Assembly (NCBI GenBank): GCA_965204165.1
Contig: OZ241969.1
Span: 3,348,001 to 3,412,000 of the forward strand
Source: VYFG01 sp965204165
Lineage (GTDB): Bacteria; Pseudomonadota; Gammaproteobacteria; Arenicellales; Poriferihabitantaceae
DNA: 64,000 bases
Direction of reading: 5' to 3'
Positions 43,633 through 52,943 of the stretch are shown in pieces. A program made the translations under genes and the position numbers. The notes beneath the pieces were generated by a model that saw only the letters and a list, made by a program, of their open reading frames with translations, was not told the DNA's origin and ran no database searches. How positions within the stretch are numbered: the first letter of the stretch is position 1; every line of letters starts with the position of its first letter.

Positions 43633-44688
43633 TTACCGGCCCCTTCGCTGCAGCCTCGCCAGCTGCGCCGCACCGCCCCTGCGGGCCAGCAACCGCTCCC
43701 CGTAACGGTTCACCATGGACGTGCTCTTCCACCGTCCCGCCTGCAGGATCGCCGGCAGCTCGATCCCCGACGCGATCATGTCCTGCACCGCACCCACCCG
43801 GGTGCTGTGGCCCGACAGTCCCGCCACGATGTCTTTTCCCAATCCCGCATTCCTCGCCATGGACTTGTAGATGCGCGGCACCTGGCTGGAGGGCAGGGCG
43901 CCCCCGGGTATCCCGTTCTTCCCAATGGACCGGAACAGGAACCCCTTGTCGATGCCGCCCCTTCGGCGCCATTCCATGACGAAGTCCGCGGTGTCCGGGG
44001 CGAGGAACAGGACGGATCCCTCCCCCTGGGGGTCGGTCTTGCCCCGGCGCACCAGGAGGGTGGCGGATCCGTCGGGTTCCATCGAGAAATCAGGCACTTG
44101 CAGGGAGACCAGTTCGGACCGCCGGAGCATGGCGTCATAGGCCACGGCGAGGAGGGCCCGGTTGCGGGCATCGATCAGGCGGTTGCCTGAGGATGCCAGC
44201 AGTCGCCTCCTCAGGGGCCAGGTGAGTCCCGAGGCCTGGACCTGCCTTCGGCCCTGTTTCCGGTACATGCGCTGCATGGCCATGCGGACGGTCATGTTGG
44301 TGAGGGGGTCCTTCCATCCGGCGGCCTTGTGCAGGGCGACGATGGAAGAGACGTACCTTCGCACGGTGGCCGGTGCCTTCATGCGGGCCATGGTGCTGAT
44401 GAACCGGACGAGGTCACCTGCCCGGGTGGGCCAGGGTTTCAGTCCCTCATGGCGGCACCAGGCAAGGTAGATCTCAAGGTCTGCTCTGAGGGCCCGTTCG
44501 GTGTTCTCACTCAATGCCCCGCTGGCGGATTCCAGCCACTCGGAGATGGGGTCCGGAGGGGGCCGGACAGGGTGCCTGGAGGGCGGTTTTGGATATTCAT
44601 TCCGAACGGGGGCCCGGCGGGGCGGATTTCCCGGATTTCGAACTGTTAACGCGCGTTTACTCTCGATAAATACAGTTATCGCGAGCAA
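43633..44688 (-). CDS. Tyrosine recombinase/integrase
   Basis: The core of about 300 residues is a complete tyrosine recombinase: SAM-like N-terminal domain (SENTERALRADLEIYLAWC ... VRRYVSSIVALHKAAGW), then Arg in DAMLRRSELVSLQ, a Lys in VRRGKTDPQGEG, GHSTRVGAVQDMI (His-x-x-Arg), QAGRWKSTSMVNRYGE with the nucleophile Tyr. The start is unclear. The open frame reaches an ATG at 44832 without a visible ribosome-binding site; the coordinate given is a TTG just upstream of site C, and another TTG at about 44514 would start at the N-terminal domain. Between site C and that TTG no ATG, GTG or TTG exists. It is divergent from the autotransporter gene. Confidence 0.85.
   Translation of the reverse strand: MLAITVFIESKRALTVRNPGNPPRRAPVRNEYPKPPSRHPVRPPPDPISEWLESASGALSENTERALRADLEIYLAWCRHEGLKPWPTRAGDLVRFISTMARMKAPATVRRYVSSIVALHKAAGWKDPLTNMTVRMAMQRMYRKQGRRQVQASGLTWPLRRRLLASSGNRLIDARNRALLAVAYDAMLRRSELVSLQVPDFSMEPDGSATLLVRRGKTDPQGEGSVLFLAPDTADFVMEWRRRGGIDKGFLFRSIGKNGIPGGALPSSQVPRIYKSMARNAGLGKDIVAGLSGHSTRVGAVQDMIASGIELPAILQAGRWKSTSMVNRYGERLLARRGGAAQLARLQRRGR
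44660..44685 (-). repeat. Recombination-core-like site C
   Basis: On the + strand CTCTCGATAA, spacer ATACAG, TTATCGCGAG; the arms match at 9 of 10 positions when one is inverted. On the minus strand it reads CTCGCGATAA-CTGTAT-TTATCGAGAG, so the left arm, spacer and first half of the right arm equal site A. It lies at the head of the recombinase reading frame and within the region separating it from the autotransporter start. Confidence 0.6.
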
Positions 44689-44917
44689 AAAGATCCGGAA
44701 AGGATCCGATCCGGAGGAGCGAAACGGCTGCCGGCAACCCTGTTTTTGACGGGCGGGCGGCGGCCCGAATTTCCCGGATAGCGACCACGTGCTGACAACA
44801 AACGCACAAGTCAGACAAGCCAATAAATACACAGTGATAACAACCGGAAAACACTATTTTCACCTGTCCGATCAATCAGGAGAGGTGCCCAAGTCAACTT
44901 TCCCGGAACGGCAATTG

Positions 44918-45973
44918 ATGCGCCACGGGATAGCTGCCTGTTTTGTTCTCTTGCTTGGCAGTCTGTGCATGGGAGATGCACAAGCCGCTGCGGTGTGCCC
45001 CGACCCGCCCGGCACGGCGCCCGGCGATGGGAACTGGATCGCGTGCGAGAAAGCCAGCACGTCGAACGACGACATCAGCATCGATGTGGATGGTGTGGCG
45101 ATCAGTACCACTGCCGCCAGCACCCCCGGCATCAAGGCAGAGCATGCCGGAGGGACCTCCACGGACTCCGGGGACATCACGATCGACGTCGACGGCACCG
45201 CAACGAAGAAGACTATATCGACGACGGGGAACACGGCGGAAGGTATCCTCGGCAAACATACCGGCACCGGCGATGTGGATATCGATGTGACAGGGGTAGG
45301 GATTACGACATCCGGTACTGACTCATCGGGAGTCCACGGCGCACATACCGGTACCGGCGATGTGGATATCGATGTGGAGGACATCACGATAACGCCAACC
45401 GGCAGTTCATCGCTGGGCATCTACAGTAAGCATACCGGCACCGGCGATATGAATATCAATGCAACGGGGATCAGCATATTGACCGGGGGGGTAGGTAACG
45501 GGAGCCAGCATGGAGTGTCTGCTCAGCATGACGGCACCGGCAACATCGTGATCGACTTCCGGGGAAAAACGACTGGGACAACTACCGTGCCTTCGACCAT
45601 CACAACGGGCGGCGGAACGATGGTGTCCTCTGCCATTAGTGCCCAGCGGAATCCCAGCGCAAATTCGATGACGGGCAACATTACCATTACTCTGGAAGAT
45701 ACCGAAATCACTAGCTCTAATAAACAAAATGCTGGCGTAGGGGATGGCTATTACGCTGTTTATGGCCACTTGTGGGGCGGTAGAGGCACAGTAACAGCGA
45801 CCCTGAATTCGGGCACCATTATCACAACAACGGGAAGAAGTGGAACTGGAGTCCACCTGACAAATGCAACAGGCAGACTGCCGGACGGCATGGCACGCAC
45901 AAGCAATGTCGTCACCCTTACCGCAGGTGCGGTTACCGTCAAGACAACAGGTGAAAGCAGTTATGGCCTCTAG
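44918..45973 (+). pseudogene. Autotransporter N-terminal fragment (signal peptide and passenger), ended by TAG
   Basis: Starts MRHGIAACFVLLLGSLCMG with a signal peptide cut near GDAQAA, followed by a beta-helix-type passenger rich in Gly, Thr, Asp and Ser. Three tandem 29-residue-class repeats start with HTGTGDVDID. The frame ends at a TAG (45971-45973, codon 352), but the same frame continues directly with ARRQAGHGNVLIDIDG, which carries the same repeat signature, so the TAG is an internal interruption. With the two downstream pieces the ancestral protein would be about 1,099 residues. GC is lower than in the core genes. Confidence 0.85.
45257..45526 (+). repeat. Tandem 87-bp passenger repeats
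   Basis: Units begin at 45257, 45344 and 45431 with CATACCGG(C/T)ACCGGCGAT; the first two are 87 bp (29 residues), the third about 96 bp. Each encodes HTGTGD(V/M)(D/N)I followed by a variable stretch, ending before a Gly-Val/Ile-His/Tyr segment. They are coding repeats of the autotransporter stalk. Confidence 0.85.
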
Positions 45974-46669
45974 GCCCGTCGCCAAGCTGGGCACGGCAAT
46001 GTCTTGATAGATATCGACGGCAGCACAATTATCACTGAAGGCACTGCTGCATACGGCATATGGGGGGAAGTACACGGCACTGTAGACACGGTGGGGAAGG
46101 TTCCAAGTGAAGGCGGCATCACCATTAATGCCCGGAACGGAAGCGTCACGACGGGCACGGCACTGGTACCGGAGGACAACACCGACCCGCTTAACATTAT
46201 CCCAGCCATCCCGTCTAAGGGTGTTACATCCTTTGGCATCTATGCGGAAGCGAAGGATCCGTCTGGCCCCGGTGATATTCAGATCACCACCCGGGACTTC
46301 GACATCACCACGCTCTCCACCGCGATTCACCCAAGAATACTCGGCACCTATGCCTACGGTATTTACGCCGTACACCGAAGATCCGGCAACATCGACATTG
46401 ACCTGGGGCAAGGCTCTTCCGTAACGACGGAAGGGCAGAATTCCCATGGCGTCGTCACTTATCATTATGGTACTGCGGACACGCGAACGATGGATATCAC
46501 TCTTGACGGCCCGGTCACGGTGAATGGCGCCCTTGCCCAGGGCGTTCGTGTGGGCACCATCAGTTCCGGCACCCCGGCGCGCATGGCCGCACTGGATACC
46601 GACGGCTATCGCCAGCAGACTGTGACGGTGAACAGCAGCATCTCAAGCAAGGGTGGAGGGATATACCTC
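45974..46669 (+). pseudogene. Autotransporter middle passenger fragment, truncated by IS
   Basis: In the same frame as the N-terminal fragment (the first clear codons are GHGNVLIDIDGSTIITEG), with passenger features such as GDIQITTRDFDITT, AYGIYAVHRRSGNIDIDLGQ and GVVTYHYG. There is no proper start codon. The sequence runs into the IS at 46670, after codons for GGGIYLV; the apparent end SGRKPINC is encoded by the IS terminus. Joining TACCTC to the sequence at 48461 continues the frame as GIYLVNGGRVVIGPQG. Confidence 0.85.
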
Positions 46670-48454
46670 GTGTCCGGCAGAAAACCCATAAATTGCTGAT
46701 TGGAAAGGCGTAATCGGGAAATCGGCGTGATGAAGATGTCCCGGATTCATCGGCTGGATGGTAAAATCATGGGGAATTTGCTGGTTTTTCCCGAATCTTC
46801 GCCCTGGTCCCTACCCGATGAGACATACCCTCCATCCCCAACTGGAGATCGGCGCATGCCAGATTGCCGATATCCGGATCGACCCGAAATCCCGGGATGA
46901 CATCCCCGCGCTACTGATCGGCCTGCAGCATCTGTATACCGACGAGTCATTGCGCAACCGTCTGTTCGACCTGCTGGAGCGCGAGGTTCTCCCGGATGTG
47001 GATCTGGACACTGGCAGGCCGGGGATGCACTTGTGGTCGATTCTGGTGATGGCGATCCTGAAGCAGGGACTGAACTGCGACTTCGACCGTCTTGAGGGAC
47101 TGGTGAACCACTATGACGTGATCCGCCAGATGCTGGGGCACAGTGTGTACTCGGACGAGAGTTATTCGGTGCAGCAGATCAAGGACAACGTCAGCCTGCT
47201 GACGCCGGGGGTGCTGTCGAAGGTTGGAGAACTGGTGGTGGAATCGGGCCACCGGGTGTCAAAAAAAAAGCCTGGAGACTGGTTGCGCGGTCGGTGTGAT
47301 TCCTTCGTGGTGGAAACGGATGTGCATTACCCGACGGATACGGGTCTGTTGTGGGATGCGCTGCGCAAGTTGCTTGGCCTGATGCAGGAGGCGGCCCTGG
47401 AGGACGGGGTTTCGGGGTGGCGCCAGGCGAAGGACCGGCGCAGGAAGCTGAAGCGCCTGTTCAACGGGGTTCGACGGGCGCGTGATGCGCACGGCCGCCC
47501 GGAGCGGGTGAAGGGTTTTCTCGATGCCGCCCGGCAATTGATTGCCCAGGCCGATGGCACTTTGGATGTTCTTGCCGGGATGGCAAGGGTGGAGTGCCGG
47601 CTGGTTCGGATGAACCGGATCCGGCAGTATCTGTGGTATGCCGCCCGGCTTTCGGACCAGGTGGACCGTCGGTTGCTGCGGGGGGAGACGATTCCCCAGG
47701 GCGAGAAGATCTACTCGATCTTCGAGCCCCATACGCGCTGGATCTCGAAGGGGAAGGTGGGCCGGCCGGTGGAACTGGGGGTTCCGGTCTGCGTTCTGGA
47801 AGACCAGCACGGCCTGCTGCTGCACCATCGGGTGATGTGGAAGGAAAGCGATGTGGAGATCGCGGTGCCGATGGTGGAGGAGGCCAGGGGGAAGTATCCG
47901 GACCTGGGGCTTTGCAGTTTCGACAAGGGGTTTCACAGTCCGGAGAATCGCCGGTGTCTGGATGAATTGCTGGAGGACAATGTCCTGCCCCGCAAGGGCC
48001 GCTGGACGCAGGCTGACCGGGTGCGTGAGACGGGCTCCGTGTTCCGGGCGGCCCGGCAACAGCATCCGGCGATCGAGTCGGCGATCCACAATCTGGAGCA
48101 CCGGGGTCTGGACCGTGTGCGCAGCCATGGCGTGGAGGGGTTCGAGCGGACGGTGGCGCTGTCGATACTGGCATGCAACGTGCATCGCGTCGGACGGATG
48201 ATCCGGGACAGGGCCCGTGAGGCCGAGCGGCGACGACGGGCGGCATGACGGATCGGCTTTCGTCAGCTGAAGTTGAAAGTCCCGCCCCGACAGGGTGGGC
48301 ATGGAGCCCAATGTCCGAAATCAGGCCGAAACACCCTGACAATCAATTCCCTCTACTGTTTCCCGGAAATCCATAGAGTCACTCAATGACTGGATGCTGG
48401 CGAAATATTTTCACGCCGGGAATCCGTCGGAAATCGGGGTTTTCTGTCTGACAC
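46670..48454 (+). mobile_element. 1,785-bp IS (ISNCY-like) inside the autotransporter gene
   Basis: Ends are related inverted repeats: left GTGTCCGGCAGAAAACCC, right (reverse complement) GTGTCAGACAGAAAACCC. The 6 bases TACCTC flank it on both sides (46664-46669 and 48455-48460) as the target duplication. IS plus duplication is 1,791 bp, a multiple of three, and precise excision restores the autotransporter reading frame. The right 200 bp after the transposase is non-coding. Confidence 0.85.
46818..48248 (+). CDS. ISNCY-like DDE transposase
   Basis: About 476 residues from MRHTLHPQLEIGAC (an upstream ATG at 46758 is in frame but reads non-coding sequence). Catalytic-type motifs are VVETDVHYPTDTGLLWDALRKL, GLCSFDKGFHSPENRRCLDEL and SAIHNLEHRGLDRVRSHG, giving a D-D-E arrangement, with VCVLEDQHGLLLHHRVMWKESDVEIA between. 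It resembles transposases filed as ISNCY. The gene looks intact. Family naming is from pattern, not a search. Confidence 0.8.
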   Translation: MRHTLHPQLEIGACQIADIRIDPKSRDDIPALLIGLQHLYTDESLRNRLFDLLEREVLPDVDLDTGRPGMHLWSILVMAILKQGLNCDFDRLEGLVNHYDVIRQMLGHSVYSDESYSVQQIKDNVSLLTPGVLSKVGELVVESGHRVSKKKPGDWLRGRCDSFVVETDVHYPTDTGLLWDALRKLLGLMQEAALEDGVSGWRQAKDRRRKLKRLFNGVRRARDAHGRPERVKGFLDAARQLIAQADGTLDVLAGMARVECRLVRMNRIRQYLWYAARLSDQVDRRLLRGETIPQGEKIYSIFEPHTRWISKGKVGRPVELGVPVCVLEDQHGLLLHHRVMWKESDVEIAVPMVEEARGKYPDLGLCSFDKGFHSPENRRCLDELLEDNVLPRKGRWTQADRVRETGSVFRAARQQHPAIESAIHNLEHRGLDRVRSHGVEGFERTVALSILACNVHRVGRMIRDRAREAERRRRAA

Positions 48455-48460
48455 TACCTC

Positions 48461-50008
48461 GTAAACGGCGGCAGGGTGGTTATCGGGCCCCAAGGCAGCA
48501 TCAGTTCAGATACAGGAATCGCGATCCTGGCCACGGGCACAGTACCGGAGGTGCCGGAGGATGCTACCGATCCCATGAACATTATCCCGGCAGTCCCGGC
48601 CATCCCGCCGAAGCTGCGGGTGGACCTGAACCTGGGCGGCCGGCGGGTGTCGCAGGCGCTCGGCGACGACTGGATCCTTAATGACGGCGGCGAGACCACC
48701 ATCGCCATGAACGGCGTTGTGCTGCACGACGGGGCCACGGGCGCCACCGGGAGCACAGCCCGGAACGGGGCTTACAACGTCAGCATGGTGGCGGGCGGCG
48801 TCAAGGTCACGGACCGCACGAATGCGGACCCCGCGATGTGGGTTGTAAGTGACCGGGCCGAGGATGTCATCGCCGACCGGGACTTCGCCGCTACGGACTT
48901 CTCGGAGAGGAGAAGAGCCCCGCCACCACCCCCGTCACCACCTCCACCTCCACCTCCACCGCCCGAACCGGACCCCCCGTCTGTCGATGGAGTGAAGCTC
49001 GGGGAACTGGTGGGGGGCGTGGTCGCAGACGCACTCGGCAGCATTCTTTCCGCTGTGCTCGGTGAACAGGAAATGCCGGCATCTCCATCATCATCTCCCT
49101 TCATCGAGGAGTACGCTCCCCGCGCAGCCGTATACGAGGCCCTGCCCGCCGCCCTCCTCGGGCTGAACGATGCGGGACAGGGATCAGGGGCTCCTCTTCA
49201 GCAGGGCACCTTCACCTTCGCCCGCACCCTGGAGGAACACGGCGGCCTCCGTCCCGCGGACTCCACCGTCGGCCAGCGCCATTCCCTCGGCTATGGCGGG
49301 GCGCAGTTCGGCAGGCGCCTCCAGCTGGGCGAGACCCTGGGGGCGTCGGCCGCCCTGCATCGCGTCTGGAGCACAGTCGACGTGGAAGCCGGGACCGGGG
49401 GCGGCGAGATCGGCGTCGAGGCGACCGGACTGGTCCTGGATGGGGAATGGGACGGTCCGGAGGGTCTCTATGCCAAGGCGGGCCTGTCGATGACGCATTA
49501 CAGGCTCGGCACCTGGTCGGAAGACCGGGACGTCGGGATGCTGGCGGGAGGCGTCGAAGCGCGGGGGTCGCTGGCGCGCATCGAGGCGGGCCGGGAGGTT
49601 TCGCTGGGAGGCGGCCTCCATGTCGCGCCCCGCATATGGGCCAAGCGTTCGGCGCTCTCGGTGGACGATTTCACTGATGCCGTGGGCTCCCGGGTATCGG
49701 TCCCCGGTATGGCAAGGGTCTCGGGGGGTGTCGGGATGGCGGCCCGGGCGGAGCGCCGGGCGGGGTCCGGGACGCTGTCCCTCCGGGGTTCCGTGGACCT
49801 TGCCCATGTGCTCGACGGCAGGGCGGCCGTCGCCGAGGTCTCCGGAGCCCGACTGACCTCGCAGGCGGAGGAGACGGAACTGCGGCTGGCGCTGTCCGGG
49901 GTCTACCGGCAGGGCCGCTTCTCGTTGGCGGCGGAAGCCTCGCTGAACGGTGCGGACCCCGGCGATGCCAGGGGCGCCGTCGGGCTGCGACTTTCCGCGT
50001 CATTTTAG
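48461..50008 (+). pseudogene. Autotransporter C-terminal fragment with beta-barrel
   Basis: Continues the passenger (VIGPQGSISSDTGIAILATG ... VDLNLGGRRVSQALGDDWILNDGG), then a poly-proline linker (about nine Pro twice, near 48921-48968) and an outer-membrane autotransporter barrel of roughly 300 residues. Barrel features include YAPRAAVYEALPAALLGLN, RHSLGYGGAQFGRRLQLGE, LYAKAGLSMTHYRLGTW, VAPRIWAKRSALSVDDFTD and a C-terminal amphipathic strand ending in Phe (GAVGLRLSASF), the barrel-assembly signature. The first in-frame start codon here is a GTG at 48476; alone it lacks a signal peptide. Confidence 0.88.
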
Positions 50009-50118
50009 GCTGGCTTTGCGCCGAATCTTAACTGGACTGAACTGAACAAGACCGGACCGGCGCTGGATAACAGACCACAGGGGAATGCCCATGAACTTCC
50101 GCATGCCGGCGGCGCTGG

Positions 50119-52118
50119 CCCGACTTTCGCAATTCGGGGGTTTTGGAAACGTAACCTGTTGAATTGATTATACCGACCCCCCAAAGGTCGGCACTACAGG
50201 AGCCTTGTCGCCCGGTGGCGTAGCAGATCAGATTCGCAGCCGCGGAGGCGGCTGCTCCGGCAACTTCAGGCCAAGCTGATGCAGCAGGAGCTTGTGGTCC
50301 CCATCCGGCTGGGTGTAACGCGGCAGGATGAGATGATGTCCATCGGCAGTGGGCAGGTGAACATCCACCATCCGGATGGTGGCGAACTTTTCCAGTATTT
50401 CCCGCGGAGTCAGGCCGGGGGCATGGGGCCTGGCAAGATTCTTCAGGGTGACCTGGAGGCAGTAGGCCATGAACGACAGGAAGATATGGGCCTCGATCCG
50501 TTGCTCCTTCTGATGGAACACCGGCCGGATGGCAAGGTCATGCTTCAATTCCTTGAATGCCTGTTCGATTTCGGTGAGCCGCATGTATTGACGCCACAGT
50601 TCCGCCGGATTCCCGTCGGCCATGTTGGAGCGCAGCAGGTAGCGCCCTTCCCGGTGGAAGGTCTGCCGCAGCTTCCCGCGCCGCAGACGGTAGGTGAACG
50701 GCACCCCGGAATCACCATCCCCGATCTCCAGGTCGACGAGATGCCAGGCCCGGCCGGCCTCCTTCTTCGCCGCACCGAGCTTCAGCAGCAGCTCGTCGCG
50801 GCTGTTGGTCTGGCGCCGCAGTTCCCCCAGACGTCCCCAGAGCTTCTTCAGGCGCCGCCGGCGCATGCCCCTCTCCTTGCTGACCCGGCCCCCGCTGCGA
50901 ACCAGGATGTACAGCTCCCCGTCCGCCCGGTGCAGCTTCACCTCCACGTTCTCCCGGACGGCCTGCCAGGGCTGGCCGAGGAACGACCGCTCCATCCGGC
51001 TCAGCCGCCCCTTCGGCGTACCCACCAGGTAGCGGATCCCGGAAGGGTCCGACCGCATCGCCTCCAGCGATTCCTCCGTCGGGATCCCACGGTCCATGAT
51101 CCACACCCGCTCGGAACGGCCGTACTGATCTTCGATCCTGGCCATGAATTCCAGCAGCGTCGTCTTGTCCGAGGTGTTCCCCGGCATCACCTCGTAGGCC
51201 AGCGGAAACCCGTCCGGCGTCACGATCAGCGCAATCACCACCTGCACGCAGTCCGGGCGCTTGTCACGGCTGTAGCCGAACCGGCGCTTGTCCTCGAACG
51301 GGGGATCGCTCTCGAAGTACGTGCTCGTCAGATCGTACAGCAGCACCTCGAAGCGCGCCTGGAACAGACTGCCCCAGCGTGTCCGCAGATACGAGAAGAA
51401 CCCTCGCCGGTGGGCCTCCAGCCGGTCCAGGACCCGGTACAGCGTGTCCCGCGGAATCACCCGGTCCAGACCCAGAAGGTCACCCATCGCGCTGTCCTCG
51501 TACCAGCGCCGGTACAGCCGCCACTCGCTGCCCGGATCAATCAGACGGTAGCACACCTGCACCTTCAGAATGTCCAGCCACCGCGTCCCCTTCCGGCTCG
51601 GCGGCAAATGCTCACCCCAGTACCCGTCCAGGTCCAGAAAATCCCACAGCCACAGGGCCAGCCAGCACGCCCCCCACTGGCGCGAACGGTGCAACTCCAG
51701 CCTGCCCACATCCACACGGACCACCGCGCACGACATCTCCGGCGCTTCCCGGTCCTCCGGGAACAGCGCCATCTGCTGCAGACCCCGGTTCTCGGACAGC
51801 ACATCGATGGTGCGGCACCACGCCGCCTTCTGGGTGCCGTTGATCTCGCCGAGATACAGAACCTGACGCTGCACCACCCGGCCGCCTCCCACCCGGGCAT
51901 TCTCCACAATGCTCCAGTACCGGTGGTGCACCCCGTCCTTCCAGCGGCTCTTGCTGCGCACGAACATGACCTCCATGGTCTCTGCCGGACACCTCCGGAT
52001 CAAGGCAAAAGTCGGCACTACAAGGCAACTTCAGGGGGACGGGCCAATCAATTCAAGGGATTGCATCTCAATCATCCCCAAAATCAGCCCGGATTCCGGG
52101 CGAATCGCGAAAGTCGGG
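50119..52118 (-). mobile_element. 2,000-bp IS (IS1634-like), copy 2, with CTGG target duplication
   Basis: Same termini and sequence as copy 1, offset by 9,059 bases, in the same orientation. The flanking duplication is CTGG (50115-50118 and 52119-52122), different from TTAA at copy 1, so the two inserted independently. It splits the lipoprotein signal peptide. Confidence 0.9.
50228..51976 (-). CDS. IS1634-like DDE transposase (copy 2)
   Basis: Identical in translation to the transposase of copy 1, with the same start ambiguity (ATGs at 52018, 51976 and 51967). DDE residues sit in YDLTSTYFESD, WIMDRGIPTEE and EIEQAFKELK. Transcription runs against the interrupted lipoprotein gene. Intact and probably active. 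Confidence 0.9.
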   Translation of the reverse strand: MEVMFVRSKSRWKDGVHHRYWSIVENARVGGGRVVQRQVLYLGEINGTQKAAWCRTIDVLSENRGLQQMALFPEDREAPEMSCAVVRVDVGRLELHRSRQWGACWLALWLWDFLDLDGYWGEHLPPSRKGTRWLDILKVQVCYRLIDPGSEWRLYRRWYEDSAMGDLLGLDRVIPRDTLYRVLDRLEAHRRGFFSYLRTRWGSLFQARFEVLLYDLTSTYFESDPPFEDKRRFGYSRDKRPDCVQVVIALIVTPDGFPLAYEVMPGNTSDKTTLLEFMARIEDQYGRSERVWIMDRGIPTEESLEAMRSDPSGIRYLVGTPKGRLSRMERSFLGQPWQAVRENVEVKLHRADGELYILVRSGGRVSKERGMRRRRLKKLWGRLGELRRQTNSRDELLLKLGAAKKEAGRAWHLVDLEIGDGDSGVPFTYRLRRGKLRQTFHREGRYLLRSNMADGNPAELWRQYMRLTEIEQAFKELKHDLAIRPVFHQKEQRIEAHIFLSFMAYCLQVTLKNLARPHAPGLTPREILEKFATIRMVDVHLPTADGHHLILPRYTQPDGDHKLLLHQLGLKLPEQPPPRLRI

Positions 52119-52943
52119 CTGGCCGCCGCTCTCCTCCTCGCCTCCTGCGGCGGCGGCAGTCCGCCGGGGCCACCCCCACCGTCGGGACCGCCCGCCTCGG
52201 ACCCGACGATCTTCGACACCTTCGTGGCCGGCGACGTGCTCCTGGGCGCCCAGGACCGGCTGTACCGGGCGGAAAGCCTCTGTTCCGGCTCCGCCTGCAC
52301 CGTGACGTACCAAGGCGAGAGTGTCACGGTGGACCTGTCCGACATCGACCCGTCGGCGTCCACCACGGCCATTACCGGACAGCAACTCCGTAACGGGGTG
52401 CAGACGGGCCGGCTGGCGTCCAGTGACGGTGAGACCCGGTACGACGCACTGGGAGTATGGGGGGAATACAACGCGGCGACGACGGGTGCGGGGTCCACGA
52501 CCATCAAGGGCATCGCCATCCGGTTCATCGTGCCGGCCTCGGTGGGCTACGCCAGCGCCGCCAATCCCGTGTCCGGCGGCGTGTTGTGGTCCGGTGCGAT
52601 GACGGGGGTGAAGTTCGGTGATTCCGGCTTGGGGGCGGAGGTGGCCGGTGATGCGGCGATCGCCGTGGACCTGGAGGGGGCTACCCTCGATCTTGCGTTC
52701 ACGAACATCGCGGAGTTGTCATCGGGTACCGGGATCGTCAACATCGGCTGGCAGGATGTGCCGATGCTGGGAGGCGGTTTCCGGGACGATGGGTTGGACG
52801 GACGGTTCTACGGGCCGGACCATGAGGAGGCCGGCGGCGTCTTCGAGCGCGATGGGATCGCGGGGGCGTTCTCCCTGAAGCGGGATTGACCGACCGGGAG
52901 GAGTGGATAAATCCTGCTTCCGGCCGCCGGTCCCCGCGGCGCC

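Larger units (their letters stand above)
50091..52889 (+). pseudogene. TbpB-like surface lipoprotein gene split by an IS in its signal peptide
   Basis: ATG at 50091 opens MNFRMPAAL, then the 2,000-bp IS interrupts at 50119; the coding sequence resumes at 52123. Joined, the product begins MNFRMPAALAAALLLASCGG, a lipoprotein signal peptide with lipobox LASC, and has about 264 residues. A Pro-rich spacer follows the Cys, and the C-terminus (IGWQDVPMLGGGFRDDGLDG ... GRFYGPDHEEAGGVF ... GAFSLKRD) matches the beta-barrel lobe of TbpB/factor-H-binding-like surface lipoproteins. Frame is restored by precise excision. It is the gene after the autotransporter barrel, 82 bases downstream. Confidence 0.85.

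Noticed and set aside
45257..45526. CRISPR array
   Set aside because: The 87-bp repeats are in a continuous coding frame with no unique spacers between short repeats and no cas genes nearby.
45971..45973. TAG read as pyrrolysine or suppressed
   Set aside because: No pylT or pylS is visible in the window, neither MttB gene contains TAG, and an autotransporter stalk has no reason to need pyrrolysine; a nonsense mutation is simpler.
46004..46699. Independent gene starting at TTG 46004
   Set aside because: It is in the same frame and repeat pattern as the upstream fragment, lacks a signal peptide and ribosome-binding site, and ends within the IS terminus.
41060..52118. Composite transposon formed by the two 2-kb IS copies
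   Set aside because: Each copy has its own target duplication (TTAA, CTGG), and the second insertion splits the lipoprotein signal peptide, so the pair did not move as one unit.
51909..52889. Lipoprotein starting inside the IS (326-codon frame)
   Set aside because: The upstream 70 codons are antisense transposase and IS end; the natural start is the ATG at 50091 when the IS is removed.
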